From Streptomyces zhaozhouensis (GTDB lineage Bacteria > Actinomycetota > Actinomycetes > Streptomycetales > Streptomycetaceae): a stretch of DNA of 64,000 bases. The stretch is from NCBI RefSeq assembly GCF_900230195.1, contig NZ_OCNE01000022.1, positions 42,107 through 106,106 on the forward strand. The letters are read 5' to 3'. Below, one piece after another: positions 1 to 9,204 of this stretch. A program made the translations under genes and the position numbers. The notes beneath the pieces are model-generated. The model made no database searches. It saw nothing but the letters and a program-made list of their open reading frames with translations, and was not told the origin of the DNA. Within the stretch, counting starts at the first letter, position 1, and every line of letters starts with the position of its first letter.

Positions 1-2621
1 CGCGCCTCGGCCAGATGGTGGGGAAGCGGCAGCGGGAGAAGCCGGTCCACGGCCTCCGCCCAGTGCCGTGGCGTGTCCCTGCCCCGGGCACGGGCGACTT
101 GGGCGTCGACGAGCGTGCCCATCGCGTCGCGTATCGGGACGTTGCGCGGGAGGCGGCGGGTGAGCGACCTGATCTCCTCGACCGCGGCCTCCCGCCCCTG
201 CTCGGCGCCCGGCAGGCCACGGCTCTCCGCCTCGGCCGTGGCGGCGGCGAAGGCCAGCATCCAGGCCAGCAGCGAGGCGCCGAACAGCTCCCCGTCGGCC
301 ATCCCGCGCACGATCTCCCGCGCGTGCAGCGGGCGCCCGCGCGCCACCGCCAGCTCGATCCGCAGCCTGGCCAACTCCCAGTGGAACTGGGTGCCGCCCC
401 TCACCCCCTCGATCTCCGCCAGCACCGCCTCCGACTCCGCCTCGGCCCGCGCCAGGTCCCCGCGCAGCACCGCGAGCTGGCCGGTGAGCACGCGGCTGAT
501 CTGGCGACTCTGCGAGTGGCTCGCCCGCCGGGTCGCCTCGTCGAGCGCGGACTCGGCCTCCGGCCAGCGGCCCATCGCGGTGCAGGCGAAGGCGCGGTTG
601 CCCCACAGCCAGCTGTGGCCCTCGACCAGCCCGTAGCGCTCGGCCAGCTCGACGCTTACGTCCAGATGCTCCAGGGCCTGCGCGAACTCGCCGGCGTCGA
701 TCAGCACGGCGCTCAGGTTGTTCAGGCAGCGCCCCAGCAGCGCGACGTCGCCCCCGCGGAGCACCGTCGCCAGCACGGCCCGCATCTCGGTGACCGCTCC
801 CTGCCGGTCGCCCGCGTCTGCCTGAAGGGTGGCCAGGGTGTAGCGGGCATAGAGCTCCGTGCGGTGCGCCCCGACGAGCCGGGCCAGGGAGACGGCGCGC
901 TCGGCCCGCTCGATCACCTCGGGGTCCGGGCCGCGCTTGGCGAGCAGGGCCGCCTCCAGCGCCAGCACCCGGGCGTGCACCTCGGAGGGCGGCAGCCCAC
1001 GCAACAGCTCCTGGGCGCGGGCCAGCTCCGCCGAGCCGTCGCCGCGCATCAGCCGCTCCGCCATGCCGACCCGCTGGGTCCAGAACCAGGCGGCGTGCAG
1101 CGGCTGTCGGACCTCGTCCAGCTCGCGCAGCGCGCGACGACAGAGCGCCAGGGCGCGTTCGCCGCGACCGGCGAGCTGCGCGGCTATCACCGCCTCGGCC
1201 ATCAGGTCGACCCAGCCCACCGGCTCCTCCGGCTCCGGCGCCGGATAGCTCCAGACCCGCTGCGCCGGCCGCAGCCCGACGCGCGCCTCCGGCTCCACCG
1301 CGTCCCACAGCTCCAACGCCCGCTCCAGCAACCGCAGCTGCTCCGCGTTGGCGAACCTGCGGCCCGCCGCCACGGCCGCCGCCAGCACGGCGGGCAGCGC
1401 CCTGGCCCGATCACCCGCGTGGTACCAGTGGCTCGCCAGCCGGGTGGGCAGCTCCTCGCCCGCCACCAGCGTCGGGTCGTCCGCCAGGGCCTCCGCGTAA
1501 CGGCGGTTGAGCCGGGCGCGCTCCCCGGGCAGCAGGTCGTCGGCGACGGCCTCCCTGGTCAGCGCGTGCCGGAAGCGGTAGCCGTCGCCCTCGTCCGTCG
1601 CGACCAGCAGCCGCGCGCCGACGGCCGCCCGCAGCGTGGCCAGCAGCTCGGGCTCGGGCAGCGCGGCGACCCTGGCCAGCAGGGCGTGCTCCACCGAGGC
1701 GCCGCCCTCGGCGACGACCCGCAGCACGTCCTGCGTCCGCTCGTCCAGCTCCTCGACGCGCACCAGCAGCAGATCGCGCAGCGTCTCGGGCAGCGCCCCA
1801 CGCGGCCGACCGCCGACCGTCAACTCCTCGACGAAGAACGGGTTCCCCTCCGTGCGGGCGAAGACCGAGTGCGCCAGCGGCGCGTCCGGCGGGGTGCCCA
1901 GGATGCCGGCCATCTGGGCGGTGACCTCGGCGCCGGTCAGCGGGCGCAGGGCGATCCGGTGCACCGTGCGCAGCCGGTCCAGCTGGGCGAGGAACGGACG
2001 CAGCGGATGACGCCGATGCAGGTCGTCCGTGCGGTAACTCCCCACCACCAGCAGCCGGGCGGACCGCACCGAGCGGATGTAGTAGGCCAGCAGCTCCCTG
2101 GTGGAGCGGTCCGCCCAGTGCAGGTCCTCGAAGACCAGCACCAGGGTGCGGTGCCGCGCCAGCCGCTCCAGCAGCCTGGTCAGCAGCTCGAAGAGGCGCG
2201 CGCGGTCCCAGGCGTCCCCGTCGACGGCCGGCGCGGCGGCCACGCCGGCCTCCTCCCACTCGGGCAGCAGCCGCGCCAGCTCTCCGCGCCGCTCCCCCGC
2301 CGCCTCGAACAGCTCGTCGCCCAACTGCCGGTGCAGCGCGCGCAGCAGCCCGGCCACGGGCGCGAACGGCAACCCGTCGGCACCCAGCTCCACGCCGGCC
2401 CCCACCGCCGTCGTCGCGCCGGCCGCGCGGGCCGAGGCGAGGAACTCCTCAAGGAGCCGCGTCTTGCCCACCCCGGCCTCGCCGCCGACGACCACCCCCT
2501 GCGGGGTCCCCCCGTCGGCGCCGCGCAACAAGCGCGCCAAGAGGGCCGACTCGTCCTGCCGCCCCACGAAGACGGGGCTCACGCTCTGTGTCTCCACAGG
2601 GTCGAGGATGCCACGCACCAC
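1..2621 (-). CDS. LuxR/LAL-type AAA ATPase regulator, C-terminus outside window
   Basis: No stop codon is met before the left edge, so about 870 residues are visible and the C-terminus is missing. Translation shows an N-terminal P-loop (GGEAGVGKTRLLEEF) about 35 residues in. A Walker B-like stretch (LVFEDLHWAD) follows near residue 155, then a long Ala/Leu/Arg-rich helical region of the kind seen in TPR-like sensor parts. This is the layout of large ATP-binding LuxR (LAL/MalT-like) regulators of 900-1000 residues, whose DNA-binding HTH lies at the extreme C-terminus. That part would fall just beyond position 1, so the LuxR assignment is inferred from architecture. I chose GTG at 2621, the first of two adjacent GTG codons; a GTG near 2645 is also possible. 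The opposite strand is open over the same stretch, but that reading is Arg/Gln/His-rich low-complexity and is a shadow. Confidence 0.75.
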   Translation of the reverse strand, partial: MVRGILDPVETQSVSPVFVGRQDESALLARLLRGADGGTPQGVVVGGEAGVGKTRLLEEFLASARAAGATTAVGAGVELGADGLPFAPVAGLLRALHRQLGDELFEAAGERRGELARLLPEWEEAGVAAAPAVDGDAWDRARLFELLTRLLERLARHRTLVLVFEDLHWADRSTRELLAYYIRSVRSARLLVVGSYRTDDLHRRHPLRPFLAQLDRLRTVHRIALRPLTGAEVTAQMAGILGTPPDAPLAHSVFARTEGNPFFVEELTVGGRPRGALPETLRDLLLVRVEELDERTQDVLRVVAEGGASVEHALLARVAALPEPELLATLRAAVGARLLVATDEGDGYRFRHALTREAVADDLLPGERARLNRRYAEALADDPTLVAGEELPTRLASHWYHAGDRARALPAVLAAAVAAGRRFANAEQLRLLERALELWDAVEPEARVGLRPAQRVWSYPAPEPEEPVGWVDLMAEAVIAAQLAGRGERALALCRRALRELDEVRQPLHAAWFWTQRVGMAERLMRGDGSAELARAQELLRGLPPSEVHARVLALEAALLAKRGPDPEVIERAERAVSLARLVGAHRTELYARYTLATLQADAGDRQGAVTEMRAVLATVLRGGDVALLGRCLNNLSAVLIDAGEFAQALEHLDVSVELAERYGLVEGHSWLWGNRAFACTAMGRWPEAESALDEATRRASHSQSRQISRVLTGQLAVLRGDLARAEAESEAVLAEIEGVRGGTQFHWELARLRIELAVARGRPLHAREIVRGMADGELFGASLLAWMLAFAAATAEAESRGLPGAEQGREAAVEEIRSLTRRLPRNVPIRDAMGTLVDAQVARARGRDTPRHWAEAVDRLLPLPLPHHLAEA

Positions 2622-2677
2622 TGACAGAGCGTAACCGCCGTGGTGCACGATCTCTCCGCCCGCGGGCAGCGGAGCGC

Positions 2678-2824
2678 TCACGCCGCCGTGGTCCAGGCGG
2701 AGGTCGCACCGCGCGGCGGGCGCCTGGCGCGGCGCGCGCGACGCAGCCGGGCGCCCGCACGGTGCTCGCGTGCGGCCCGCTCCAGCTCGGCGGCGCGTTG
2801 GCGGTGCAGTTCGTACTCCAGCAC
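2678..2824 (-). CDS. small Arg/Ala-rich helical hypothetical protein
   Basis: A 48-residue ORF starts at GTG 2824 behind a GAGGGAG ribosome-binding-like sequence. The frame stays open upstream to 2911 (77 residues), but the shorter start has the better spacing. The product begins LEYELHRQRAAELERAAREH and is a charged amphipathic helix rich in Arg, Ala and Glu. Short proteins of this style, with a Tyr-Glu-Leu start and repeated Ala-Glu-Leu and Arg-Ala blocks, are common unannotated genes in Streptomyces; this is a recollection, not a search. No function can be assigned. It lies between the LAL regulator and the gatB terminator on the same strand. Confidence 0.45.
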   Translation of the reverse strand: MLEYELHRQRAAELERAAREHRAGARLRRARRARRPPRGATSAWTTAA

Positions 2825-2964
2825 AGGGACTCCCTCGGGTCGGCGGGTGACGGCCTCGGCCGATCTCCGCCGAGCGCCCCTTCCGCCTCCCACCGTCCGC
2901 GCCTTACCCACCCCGCCACATCAGACAGATGCCCAGGCCCGACCGCCTGTTCGCCTTAGCCACG

Positions 2965-3002
2965 CCGAGGCCCCCGGAAGCTCACGCTGCCGGGGGCCTC
3001 GG
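2965..3002 (-). terminator. hairpin terminator after gatB
   Basis: Perfect 13-bp inverted repeat (CCGAGGCCCCCGG at 2965-2977, complement at 2990-3002) with a 12-nt loop, 42 bp past the gatB stop. There is no T-tract, as is usual in actinomycetes. It probably ends the gatC-gatA-gatB transcript. Confidence 0.8.
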
Positions 3003-3044
3003 TACGCGCCGCAGAGGGCCTTAGCTGGGCCTCAGACCGAGGTA

Positions 3045-4553
3045 CTAGCCCTCGACGCCGAGACGTTCGAGGATCAGTTCCCTGGCCCTGGCCGCGTCGG
3101 CCTGTCCCCTGGTGGCCTTCATCACCGCGCCCACCAGGGCGCCGGCGGCGGCCACCTTGCCGGCCCTGACCTTGTCGGCGACGGCCGCGTTGGCCTCGAT
3201 GGCCTCGTCCACAGCCTTGCCCAGCGCGCCCTCGTCGGAGACGATCCGCAGCCCGCGCCGCTCCACCACCGCGTCCGGGTCGCCCTCGCCCGCGAGCACG
3301 CCCTCGATGGCCTGGCGCGCCAGCTTGTCGTTGAGCGCGCCCTCGGCGACCAGCGCGGTGACCCGCGCCACCTGCTCCGGCGTGATGGGCAACGCGGCCA
3401 GCTCCACGCCCTGTTCGTTGGCGCGCCTGGCCAGCTCGCCCATCCACCACTTGCGGGCGGCGGCCGGCTCGGCCCCCGCCGTGACGGTGGCGACGATCAG
3501 CTCGACGGCGCCCGCGTTCAGCGCCGACTGCATCTCGTGGGCGCTGATGCCCCACTCCTCGCGCAGCCGGTTGCGTCGGGTCAGCGGCAGCTCCGGCAGG
3601 CCGGCGCGCAGCTCCTCGACCCACTCCCGGGACGGCGCGACGGGCACCAGGTCGGGTTCGGGGAAGTAGCGGTAGTCCTCCGCCTCCTCCTTGACCCGGC
3701 CGGAGGTGGTGGTGCCGTTCTCCTCGTGGAAGTGGCGGGTCTCCTGCACGATGGTGCCGCCCTCGTCGAGGACGGCGGCGTGCCGCTGCACCTCGAAGCG
3801 GACCGCGCGCTCCACGCTGCGCAGCGAGTTGACGTTCTTCGTCTCGCTGCGGGTGCCGAACCTCTCCCGCCCGTGCGGGCGCAGCGAGAGGTTGACGTCG
3901 CAGCGCATCTGGCCCATCTCCATGCGGGCCTCGGAGACGCCGAGCGACCTGATCAGCTCGCGCAGCTCGGCGACGTAGGCGCGCGCCACCTCGGGGGCGC
4001 GCTCGCCGGCGCCCTCGATCGGTCGGGTGACGATCTCGATCAGCGGGATGCCGGCCCGGTTGTAGTCGAGCAACGAGTGCGAGGCGCCGTGGATGCGCCC
4101 CGTCGCGCCACCGACATGGGTGGACTTGCCGGTGTCCTCCTCCATGTGGGCACGCTCGATGCCCACCCGGAAGACCTCACCGTCGGCGAGCTGCACGTCC
4201 AGATAGCCGTTGAACGCGATGGGCTCGTCGTACTGCGAGGTCTGGAAGTTCTTCGGCATGTCCGGATAGAAGTAGTTCTTCCGGGCGAAGCGGCACCACT
4301 CGGCGATCTCGCAGTTGAGCGCGAGGCCGATCCGGACGGCCGACTCCACCCCCACCGCGTTGACCACGGGCAGCGCGCCCGGCAGGCCGAGGCAGGTGGG
4401 GCAGGTCTGCGCGTTGGGGTCGGCGCCGAGGGTGGTGGCGCAGCCGCAGAACATCTTGGTCTTGGTGCCCAGCTCGACATGGACCTCCAGGCCCATGACG
4501 GGGTCGTAGGACGCCAGCGCGTCCTCGTACGACACCAGTTCGGTGACGGTCAC
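3045..4553 (-). CDS. gatB: Asp/Glu-tRNA amidotransferase subunit B
   Basis: GatB is the tRNA-binding and kinase subunit of the cytosolic GatCAB complex, which converts mischarged Glu-tRNA(Gln) and Asp-tRNA(Asn) to Gln-tRNA(Gln) and Asn-tRNA(Asn). The 502-residue product has the usual length. It opens with the catalytic-core signature YDPVMGLEVHVELGTKTKMF and a Cys cluster (CGC, then CPTC) typical of the GatB zinc site. The middle holds the conserved stretches FYPDMPKNFQTSQYD and DYRYFPEPDL, and the C-terminal part matches the helical YqeY-like tail that contacts the tRNA elbow. The start is GTG 4553. The gene is third of the gat genes, 30 nt behind a small accessory ORF, and is followed by a strong hairpin. 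Confidence 0.97.
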   Translation of the reverse strand: MTVTELVSYEDALASYDPVMGLEVHVELGTKTKMFCGCATTLGADPNAQTCPTCLGLPGALPVVNAVGVESAVRIGLALNCEIAEWCRFARKNYFYPDMPKNFQTSQYDEPIAFNGYLDVQLADGEVFRVGIERAHMEEDTGKSTHVGGATGRIHGASHSLLDYNRAGIPLIEIVTRPIEGAGERAPEVARAYVAELRELIRSLGVSEARMEMGQMRCDVNLSLRPHGRERFGTRSETKNVNSLRSVERAVRFEVQRHAAVLDEGGTIVQETRHFHEENGTTTSGRVKEEAEDYRYFPEPDLVPVAPSREWVEELRAGLPELPLTRRNRLREEWGISAHEMQSALNAGAVELIVATVTAGAEPAAARKWWMGELARRANEQGVELAALPITPEQVARVTALVAEGALNDKLARQAIEGVLAGEGDPDAVVERRGLRIVSDEGALGKAVDEAIEANAAVADKVRAGKVAAAGALVGAVMKATRGQADAARARELILERLGVEG

Positions 4554-4583
4554 GGGGTGTACCTCTCGGATGGTCGAAAGCGC

Positions 4584-4811
4584 TCAGTCACTGAGGATGC
4601 CGCCGCCGTCCTCGTTCATGCGGCGCAGCTCGCGGGCGAGCAGGGCGATCCCGGTGGCGAGGGCCGCGGCGGAGACGACGGCGTCCACCAGCCGCAGGTT
4701 GTCCCGCTCCTCGCGCGCCTCGCGCAGCTGCTTGGCCACGCTGACCGCCCCGAAGAGCGAACTGCCGATGGAGATGTAGGTGCCCATCCTGGACTTCGGC
4801 TTCTTGCTCAC
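4584..4811 (-). CDS. 75-residue protein between gatA and gatB
   Basis: This small gene starts with GTG at 4811, overlapping the gatA stop in a GTGA arrangement, so translation is probably coupled to gatA. The product has a basic start (SKKPKSRMGTY), a helical segment rich in charge (AKQLREAREERDNLRLVDA) and one hydrophobic stretch (VVSAAALATGIALLARELRR, about residues 46-64) that could be a membrane or packing helix. It ends in an acidic tail. From memory, a gene of this size sits between gatA and gatB in other Streptomyces, so it may be a conserved lineage-specific partner of the operon. No known domain is recognised and no function is claimed. The ATG nine codons downstream is an alternative start. 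Confidence 0.75.
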   Translation of the reverse strand: MSKKPKSRMGTYISIGSSLFGAVSVAKQLREAREERDNLRLVDAVVSAAALATGIALLARELRRMNEDGGGILSD

Positions 4812-6301
4812 AGCGCCGGTACCTCCTCGATAATCGGGTGCCCCCAGCGTGCCTGGAACGCGGCCTCGACGGCCGAACCGACGCGGTAGAGACGGTCGTC
4901 GGCCATCGCGGGGGCGATGATCTGGAGGCCGACCGGGAGGCCGTCCTCGTCGGCCAGGCCGCAGGGCAGCGACATGGCCGCGTTCCCCGCCAGGTTGACG
5001 GGGATGGTGCACAGGTCCGCGCGGTACATCGCCATCGGGTCGTCCGCCCGCTCGCCGATGGGGAAGGCGGTGGTCGGCGTCGTCGGCGAGACCAGCACGT
5101 CCACGTCGGCGAACGCCCGCTCGAAGTCCCTGCTGACCAGGGTCCGCACCTTCTGGGCGCTGCCGTAGTACGCGTCGTAGTAGCCGGAGGAGAGCGCGTA
5201 GGTACCCAGCATCACGCGCCGCTTCACCTCGGCGCCGAAGCCGGCCTCGCGGGTCAGCGAGGTGACCTCCTCGGCCGAACGGGTGCCGTCGTCACCGATC
5301 CGCAGCCCGTAGCGCATGGCGTCGAACCTGGCGAGGTTCGACGAGCACTCGGAGGGCGCGATCAGGTAGTAGGCGGCGAGCGCCAGGTCGAACGAGGGGC
5401 AGGAGACCTCGACGACCTCGGCCCCCAGCTCGCGCAGCAGCTCGACGGACTCGTCGAACCGCCGGATCACGCCCGGCTGGTACCCCTCGCCGCGGAACTC
5501 CCTGACGACACCGACCCGCATCCCCTCGACCGAGCCGTTCCGCGCGGCGGCGACCACGTCGGGCACGGGGGCGTCGATGGAGGTGGAGTCCAGCGGGTCG
5601 TGGCCGGCGATCACCTCGTGGAGCAGCGCCGCGTCCAGCACGGTGCGCGCGCAGGGGCCTCCCTGGTCGAGGGAGGAGGAGAACGCCACCATGCCGTAGC
5701 GGGAGACCCCGCCGTAGGTGGGCTTGACGCCGACCGTGCCGGTGACGGCAGCCGGCTGGCGGATCGAGCCGCCGGTGTCGGTGCCGATCGCCAGCGGCGC
5801 CTGGAAGGAGGCCAGCGACGCGGAGGAGCCGCCGCCGGAACCGCCCGGGATGCGGGTGAGGTCCCAGGGGTTGCCCGTGGGGCCGTAGGCGCTGTTCTCC
5901 GTGGAGGAGCCCATGGCGAACTCGTCCATGTTGGTCTTGCCGAGGATCACCACGCCCGCCTCCTTGAGGCGGCGGGTGACCGTCGCGTCGTAGGGCGGGA
6001 CCCATCCTTCGAGGATCTTGGAACCGACGGTGGTCGGCACGCCCTCGGTGGTGAAGATGTCCTTCAACGCCAGCGGCACGCCGGCCAGCGGGCCGAGCCG
6101 CTCGCCGGCGGCGCGCCGTTCGTCGACGGCCCTCGCCTGCGCCAACGCGCCCTCGCGGTCCACGTGGAGGAAGGCGTGGACCTTCTCGTCGACCTCCTCG
6201 ACGCGGGCCAGGTGGGCCTCGGTGACCTCGACGGAGCTGGCGGTGCCGTCGGCGACGGCGGCGGCCAGTTCGGCCGCGGTGAGCCGGGTCAGATCTGCCA
6301 T
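4808..6301 (-). CDS. gatA: Asp/Glu-tRNA amidotransferase subunit A
   Basis: GatA is the amidase subunit of GatCAB; it hydrolyses glutamine and passes ammonia to GatB. The protein (497 residues from ATG 6301) has the amidase-signature family core: the Lys of PLALKD, the Gly/Ser-rich stretch GGSGGGSSASLASF and the DTGGSIRQPA block that carries the catalytic serine. These give the expected Lys-Ser-Ser triad. I chose ATG 6301 because GGAGGAG lies at ideal distance. A GTG at 6310, in frame and overlapping the gatC stop, would add three residues but is too close to that ribosome site. The gene is second in the gatC-gatA-gatB operon and overlaps the next small ORF by 4 nt. Confidence 0.97.
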   Translation of the reverse strand: MADLTRLTAAELAAAVADGTASSVEVTEAHLARVEEVDEKVHAFLHVDREGALAQARAVDERRAAGERLGPLAGVPLALKDIFTTEGVPTTVGSKILEGWVPPYDATVTRRLKEAGVVILGKTNMDEFAMGSSTENSAYGPTGNPWDLTRIPGGSGGGSSASLASFQAPLAIGTDTGGSIRQPAAVTGTVGVKPTYGGVSRYGMVAFSSSLDQGGPCARTVLDAALLHEVIAGHDPLDSTSIDAPVPDVVAAARNGSVEGMRVGVVREFRGEGYQPGVIRRFDESVELLRELGAEVVEVSCPSFDLALAAYYLIAPSECSSNLARFDAMRYGLRIGDDGTRSAEEVTSLTREAGFGAEVKRRVMLGTYALSSGYYDAYYGSAQKVRTLVSRDFERAFADVDVLVSPTTPTTAFPIGERADDPMAMYRADLCTIPVNLAGNAAMSLPCGLADEDGLPVGLQIIAPAMADDRLYRVGSAVEAAFQARWGHPIIEEVPAL

Positions 6302-6306
6302 GTCGC

Positions 6307-6603
6307 TCACTCCTCCCCCAGGATCTGGGGCACCTTGAACCGCTGCTGCTCCTGCGCGGGGGCGCCGGCGAGCGCCTGGTCCGGGGTGAGGCCCGGACGG
6401 ACCTCGTCGGGACGCATCACGTTGGTGAGCGGCAGCGGGTGGGAGGTCGGCGGTACGTCCTGGGCGGCGACGTCGGAGACGCGGGCGACCGCGCCGATGA
6501 TGTCGTCGAGCTGTCCGGCGAAGTGGTCTAGCTCCTCGGCCGAAAGCTCCAGACGCGCCAGCCGGGCGAGGTGGGCGACCTCCTCGCGCGTGATGCCGGG
6601 CAT
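6307..6603 (-). CDS. gatC: Asp/Glu-tRNA amidotransferase subunit C
   Basis: GatC is the small clamp subunit that wraps GatA and stabilises it against GatB. The 98-residue product has the family pattern: an N-terminal helix (EEVAHLARLARLELSAEEL), the interaction loop around FAGQLDDIIGAVARVSDV, and the conserved region with NVMRPDEVRPG. It starts at ATG 6603 and is the first gene of the operon. Its stop lies 5 nt before the preferred gatA ATG, so the two are translationally coupled. Confidence 0.96.
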   Translation of the reverse strand: MPGITREEVAHLARLARLELSAEELDHFAGQLDDIIGAVARVSDVAAQDVPPTSHPLPLTNVMRPDEVRPGLTPDQALAGAPAQEQQRFKVPQILGEE

Positions 6604-6803
6604 GTGGCGATCCTCTTGCTCGTCGCGGGCTGGTTCGGTGGCGACGGGTCCGGCCGGTCCGGCGCCTCGGCGCGGGCGCCGGGGCGGGGCCCGTCGCGCG
6701 GTGGACCGCCGGTCCCGTGTGCGCCCAATCCTAGGACGCGGCACCGACTGCCCGCGCACGGCTTTCCCTCGGGGCCGCCCGCGGCCGCCGGGAGGCCGGT
6801 CGG

Positions 6804-8936
6804 TCAGCGGACGGAGGCGCGGCGGACCGGCAGGGTCCCGGCGGTCGGGCCCGGCGGGGCGCAGGGCGCCGGGGGCCGGCCCCCGGCGGCGCGGGCCTCG
6901 GGCGAGCTGGTCCTGCGGGCGCGCAGCCAGGCGGTGGTCTCGGGGGCCGGCATCGCGGCGGAGACCAGCCAGCCCTGCACGGCGTCGCAGCCCAGGTCGC
7001 GCAGCCGCTCCCAGGTCTCGTCGTCCTCCACCCCCTCGGCGACGACCAGCAGCTTCAGCGAGTGCGCCAGGTCGATGGTGCAGCGGACGATCTCCGCGTC
7101 CTCGGCGTCGACCACCAGCCGGGCCACGAACGAGCGGTCGATCTTCAACTCGCTGACCGGCAGCCGCCGCAGGTGGACCAGCGAGGAGTAGCCGGTGCCG
7201 AAGTCGTCCAGCGACATCCGCACACCGTGCCCGGCGAGGGCGGCGAGGGTGTCGGCGGCGTGGCGGGGGTCCTCCAGCATCACGTGCTCGGTGATCTCCA
7301 GCTGGAGGGCGTCCGGCGGGACCCGGTGGCGGGCCAGCCGGGCGGCGACGTCGCCGGCGAAGCCGGGTGAGAGGACGTCGCGGGGCGAGACGTTGACGGC
7401 GACGGGGACGGTGAGCCCGGCGGCGCGCCACGCGGCGACCTGGTGGAGCGCGGTCTCCAGCACGTACTCGGTCAGGCGGGGCATCAGCCCCGACGCCTCG
7501 GCGATGGCGATGAACTCGTCGGGCGCGACCCGGCCGCGCTCCGGGTGCTGCCAGCGGACCAGCGCCTCAAGGCCGGCGACGGCGCCGTCGAAGCGGACCT
7601 TGGGCTGGTAGTGCAGCTCCACCTCGCCGTCGTCCAGCGCCCGGCGCAGGTCGCCCAGGAGGGCGAGCCGGTCGGGGGTGTTGCCGTCGCGGCTGGCCTC
7701 GTAGACCTCGACGCCGGTGCGGTCGCGCTTGGCCAGGTACATCGCGACGTCGGCGCGGCGCAGCAGGCCCTCGGCCTCGGGGGCGTGCTCGGGGTAGACG
7801 GCGACGCCGGCGCTGGCCTCGACCAGCAGGCTGAGGCCGTCCAGCTCCAAGGGGGCGTCCAGGGCGCCGATCAGCTCGCGCGCGGTGCGCTGGGCCGCGG
7901 TGGCGGAGCCGGTGTGCGGCAGCAGCACGGCGAACTCGTCGCCGCCGAGGCGGGTGAGCTGCGCGCCGGCGGGCAGCCTGGCCCGCACCCGGTCGGCGAT
8001 CAGCAACAGCAGCCGGTCGCCCGTGAGATGGCCGAGGGTGTCGTTGACCGTTCGGAAGCTGTCCAGATCGATCAGTATCAGCGCGGCCTTGCGCTGCTCG
8101 GCGGCCGCCTCGTCCAGCGCCTCGGTGGTGCGGGAGAGGAGCCAACCGCGGTTGGGCAGCCCGGTGAGCGGGTCGAGAAGCTGGTCCTCGGCACGCGCCA
8201 TGGCCATCCGGAAGGTGGTGTCGACGGCTATCAGCGGCACCGCGAAGAGCGGCAGCAGCCCGGGGGCCGCCTCGGCCACCACGGCGGTCAGCGGGGCGGT
8301 GCCGAGCAGGGCGAGCGCCACGATCAGCTGGCGCGACCAGGTGAAACGGGTCAGCACCCGGCCGACGCCGCTTCTGCCCTCCTCGGCGAGGCAGGGCAGG
8401 GCGCGGCTGACGGCGATGTAGGCGCAGCCGGCGAGGAAGAGCTGGGGCAGCGCGCCGACGCCCCAGTCGGTGGGCTGCCAGGGCTGCTCCACGCTGGGCG
8501 TGGTGCCGAAGAGGGCGAGCAACAGGGCGGCGGCGCCCACCCCATGGACGCCGACGGCGCCGTGCCACAGCGCCTCGCCCCGGTATCGCGGGCGGACGGC
8601 GGCGACCAGGCCGGCGATGACCAGGACGACGACGACGGCGGGCAGCCAGCCGTGCACCAGCAGCACGGAGAACGCCAGGGCGGAGCCGGCGCTGCTGCCG
8701 CCGGTGCGCGACCGCCCGTCGGCGAGCGCCAGCTCGGCGGCGACCAGCAGGGTCAGGACGGCGAAGCCCCAGCCGACGCGGTCGTCGGGGAAGAGCTGTC
8801 GCCCGGCGCCCAGCGCCCAGGCGAGGCCGCCGGTGGTGAGCAGCGCGGCCGTGGAGACGACGACCGCGCGGCCCCAGCGGCGCGACCTGGGAAGGCCACA
8901 CCGCGAGGGCGCTCTCCCTCTCGGGGTGGTCTGCAT
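6804..8936 (-). CDS. rmdB: membrane GGDEF-EAL cyclic-di-GMP enzyme, RmdB-like
   Basis: This 710-residue protein has several hydrophobic N-terminal segments (about residues 24-240, a likely multi-span membrane sensor). A GGDEF domain follows, with intact GGDEF at 331-335, then an EAL domain with EALVRWQ at 457-463 and the loop-6 motif DDFGTGYSSL with following LKIDRSFV. Both domains keep their signatures, so it could make or break cyclic di-GMP. In S. coelicolor the gene next to ligA and upstream of the gat genes is, from memory, rmdB (SCO5495), a phosphodiesterase that influences development; the symbol rests on that synteny. It lies on the minus strand between gatC and ligA with gaps of about 200 and 270 bp and is probably transcribed alone. 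Confidence 0.85.
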   Translation of the reverse strand: MQTTPRGRAPSRCGLPRSRRWGRAVVVSTAALLTTGGLAWALGAGRQLFPDDRVGWGFAVLTLLVAAELALADGRSRTGGSSAGSALAFSVLLVHGWLPAVVVVLVIAGLVAAVRPRYRGEALWHGAVGVHGVGAAALLLALFGTTPSVEQPWQPTDWGVGALPQLFLAGCAYIAVSRALPCLAEEGRSGVGRVLTRFTWSRQLIVALALLGTAPLTAVVAEAAPGLLPLFAVPLIAVDTTFRMAMARAEDQLLDPLTGLPNRGWLLSRTTEALDEAAAEQRKAALILIDLDSFRTVNDTLGHLTGDRLLLLIADRVRARLPAGAQLTRLGGDEFAVLLPHTGSATAAQRTARELIGALDAPLELDGLSLLVEASAGVAVYPEHAPEAEGLLRRADVAMYLAKRDRTGVEVYEASRDGNTPDRLALLGDLRRALDDGEVELHYQPKVRFDGAVAGLEALVRWQHPERGRVAPDEFIAIAEASGLMPRLTEYVLETALHQVAAWRAAGLTVPVAVNVSPRDVLSPGFAGDVAARLARHRVPPDALQLEITEHVMLEDPRHAADTLAALAGHGVRMSLDDFGTGYSSLVHLRRLPVSELKIDRSFVARLVVDAEDAEIVRCTIDLAHSLKLLVVAEGVEDDETWERLRDLGCDAVQGWLVSAAMPAPETTAWLRARRTSSPEARAAGGRPPAPCAPPGPTAGTLPVRRASVR

Positions 8937-9204
8937 GGCGGGAACCTCTCACGGCGATCCGGCCCCGGTCGGACGGGCGGCCGGGGCCCTGTCCACCCTA
9001 GGCGGCCAACCTCCGTCGGTGGCGGCGAACTTGGCGGGTTGCCGAAAGCGACCCCGCGCGAACTAGTCCCCTGGTATATGCCGCACGCGGGGGCGGTACA
9101 TGCTTGCTCCCCTCGATCCGTGACGCGCTCCGGCGCGCTCCCCCTCCCCCAGACACCCGAGCCGGCGTGGAGAACCACTGGTCACACAGGCGGCGCGCGG
9201 CGCG

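Noticed and set aside
15..2624. 869-codon plus-strand open frame
   Set aside because: It is rich in Arg, Gln, His and Pro without domains. The minus strand over the same stretch has a P-loop ATPase with clear motifs, so the plus frame is a high-GC shadow.
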